From: Paracoccaceae bacterium
Lineage (GTDB): Bacteria > Pseudomonadota > Alphaproteobacteria > Rhodobacterales > Rhodobacteraceae
Assembly: GCA_013214715.1 (NCBI GenBank)
Contig: JABSSB010000036.1
Location: 11,298 to 24,775 of the forward strand
Length of the DNA: 13,478 nt
Reading direction: 5' to 3'
Shown here: one piece after another, positions 12,666 to 13,478 of the stretch
Position numbering within the stretch: position 1 is the first letter of the stretch
Layout of the letters: every line of letters starts with the position of its first letter
Notes under the pieces: generated by a model
What the model was told of the DNA's origin: nothing
The model's input: the letters and a program-made list of their open reading frames with translations, nothing else
The model's database searches: none
Program-made: the position numbers and the translations under genes

Positions 12666-13352
12666 CTAGCGGGGCCAACCCCATGCGGGTGTGGATGGCA
12701 TCGCGCGCCTCGGTGCTGCGACCGAGCCCGGCAGCCAGATGTGCGAGGCAAGCTTTTCCGCGTCATTATCAGGGCGGATCGCGCTGAGCGAGTTGGCATA
12801 AATCTGGTCTCGATTGGCCTTGCCCGCGTCCTGAATAAGGCCCAGCAGATTCACCGGCTTTTCCAGTTCGGCCCGGACAAAGATTTGCTCCGCCTCACCA
12901 ATATCGCCCAGCTTGTCGAGGGTGGCGGCCTGTTCCTGCGTGTCGATCTCGCCATCGGCGCGCGCGGCCTGAATCATAGTTCGGATCATCAGCTTGGCCT
13001 GCGTTTCCATTGCAGCAGCGGCGGGCGGCTGACCAAAAATGCTCTCCATCATCTCGGCCGAGGCGTGCGTGCCTGTCTCGGCCACGCCGCCAAAGCTGCT
13101 CATCAATCCGGCCAGCCCCGCGGCGGCGGTGGATTGGTCCATCTGATGCAGCATGTCTTTCGCGACCTGCGATCCGCCCGGTACGCCGACCTGATCGGCC
13201 ATCTTGCCCATCTGCTCGGCCAGATCGCTGGAGCCTGCGAATTTCATCGCATCCTGCACCCCCGCCATGCCGCCGATCTGTTTGTATTTTTCCATGCCTT
13301 TGGCGGCGGCAATACCAACAGCCACAGCGGCCAGAGCCTTCACAAAACTCAT
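12666..13352 (-). CDS. DUF533 / TerB-like protein with apparently frameshifted C-terminus
   Basis: 228 residues as read. The N-terminus has a hydrophobic Ala-rich stretch (FVKALAAVAVGIAAAKG), a possible membrane anchor. A Met/Gly/Ala-rich linker follows, then a DUF533-type domain from ~118 with the acidic loop ARADGEIDTQE (130-140), KLGDIG, FVRAELEKPV and IYANSLSAIRPDND. After residue ~204 the reading turns into HIWLPGSVAAPRR, unlike the family. The neighbouring frame from 12738 reads LAAGLG, then RDAIHTRMGLAPLDA, just like a DUF533 C-terminus. One base lost or two gained near 12739-12740 explains this. The shifted frame would stop at 12628, inside the 3' end of xthA. The start has GGAGA 6 nt upstream; a frame extending to 13412 is not needed. 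Function of DUF533 proteins is unknown. Confidence 0.75.
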   Translation of the reverse strand: MSFVKALAAVAVGIAAAKGMEKYKQIGGMAGVQDAMKFAGSSDLAEQMGKMADQVGVPGGSQVAKDMLHQMDQSTAAAGLAGLMSSFGGVAETGTHASAEMMESIFGQPPAAAAMETQAKLMIRTMIQAARADGEIDTQEQAATLDKLGDIGEAEQIFVRAELEKPVNLLGLIQDAGKANRDQIYANSLSAIRPDNDAEKLASHIWLPGSVAAPRRAMPSTPAWGWPR

Positions 13353-13415
13353 ACCGTCTCTCCAAAATCTGGTGGCTGCATCGCAACACAGCGATCGTAA
13401 CACGCAGAGCACAGA

Positions 13416-13478
13416 TCAGCGCGGGTCGTTACGGCTCCACCCTGCGTAGTCGGGATGGTCTCGCATGTCCTGCCACAG
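13416..13478 (-). CDS. C-terminal 20 residues of an unidentified protein (runs off right edge)
   Basis: Reading in from the right edge on the minus strand, one frame gives LWQDMRDHPDYAGWSRNDPR then TGA (13418-13416). The composition (charged, with Trp, Tyr and Pro) looks like a real protein end, and it lies 63 bp upstream of the DUF533 start on the same strand, so they could share a transcript. I do not recognise the family from this fragment. Confidence 0.45.
   Translation of the reverse strand: MWQDMRDHPDYAGWSRNDPR

Noticed and set aside
13353..13412. Longer start of the DUF533 protein at 13412
   Set aside because: The ATG at 13352 has a good SD and starts an Ala-rich hydrophobic segment; the extra residues look like translated intergenic DNA.

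Overview
The window is GC-rich bacterial DNA that looks like an alphaproteobacterium of the Rhodobacterales (roseobacter/Rhodobacter type). The best clues are an orphan OmpR-type regulator that reads like CenR of Rhodobacter and a 363-residue GTP cyclohydrolase II with a long N-terminal extension. Taxonomy is inferred from protein character, not from a search.

Layout: (1) 1-476, minus strand: 5' part of pcaH (protocatechuate 3,4-dioxygenase beta subunit), running off the left edge. (2) 535-8937, minus strand: a tightly packed three-gene unit, read right to left. It holds a 1704-residue Ser/Thr kinase-AAA ATPase-helical repeat-GAF-adenylate cyclase protein, a 735-residue lipoxygenase, and a 369-residue catalase-related haem protein resembling allene oxide synthase. 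The kinase-cyclase and lipoxygenase genes overlap by 26 nt; the lipoxygenase and catalase-related genes overlap by 4 nt (ATGA). (3) 9156-10741, minus strand: ribA and a YkuD-type L,D-transpeptidase gene overlapping by 4 nt (GTGA). (4) 10905-11591, plus strand: cenR, divergent from ribA, with a strong intrinsic terminator at 11685-11710. (5) 11873-12661, plus strand: xthA (exonuclease III). (6) 12666-13352, minus strand: a DUF533/TerB-like gene whose last ~24 codons appear frameshifted. (7) 13416-13478, minus strand: the last 20 codons of an unidentified gene.

The striking part is region 2. A lipoxygenase makes fatty-acid hydroperoxides, and a catalase-related haem enzyme of the coral/cyanobacterial allene oxide synthase type rearranges them. 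Here both are translationally coupled behind a giant receptor-like protein whose C-terminal cyclase has all the residues expected for making cAMP. The sequence therefore supports an oxylipin biosynthesis and signalling cassette: two consecutive oxylipin enzymes plus a kinase/cAMP module with a GAF sensor domain. Whether the sensor detects an oxylipin, or controls the two enzymes, is inference. pcaH follows 58 bp downstream with no obvious terminator between, so it may be co-transcribed.

I saw no tRNA, rRNA, CRISPR array, insertion sequence, integrase or phage gene. Long open frames on the plus strand opposite region 2 are antisense shadows.
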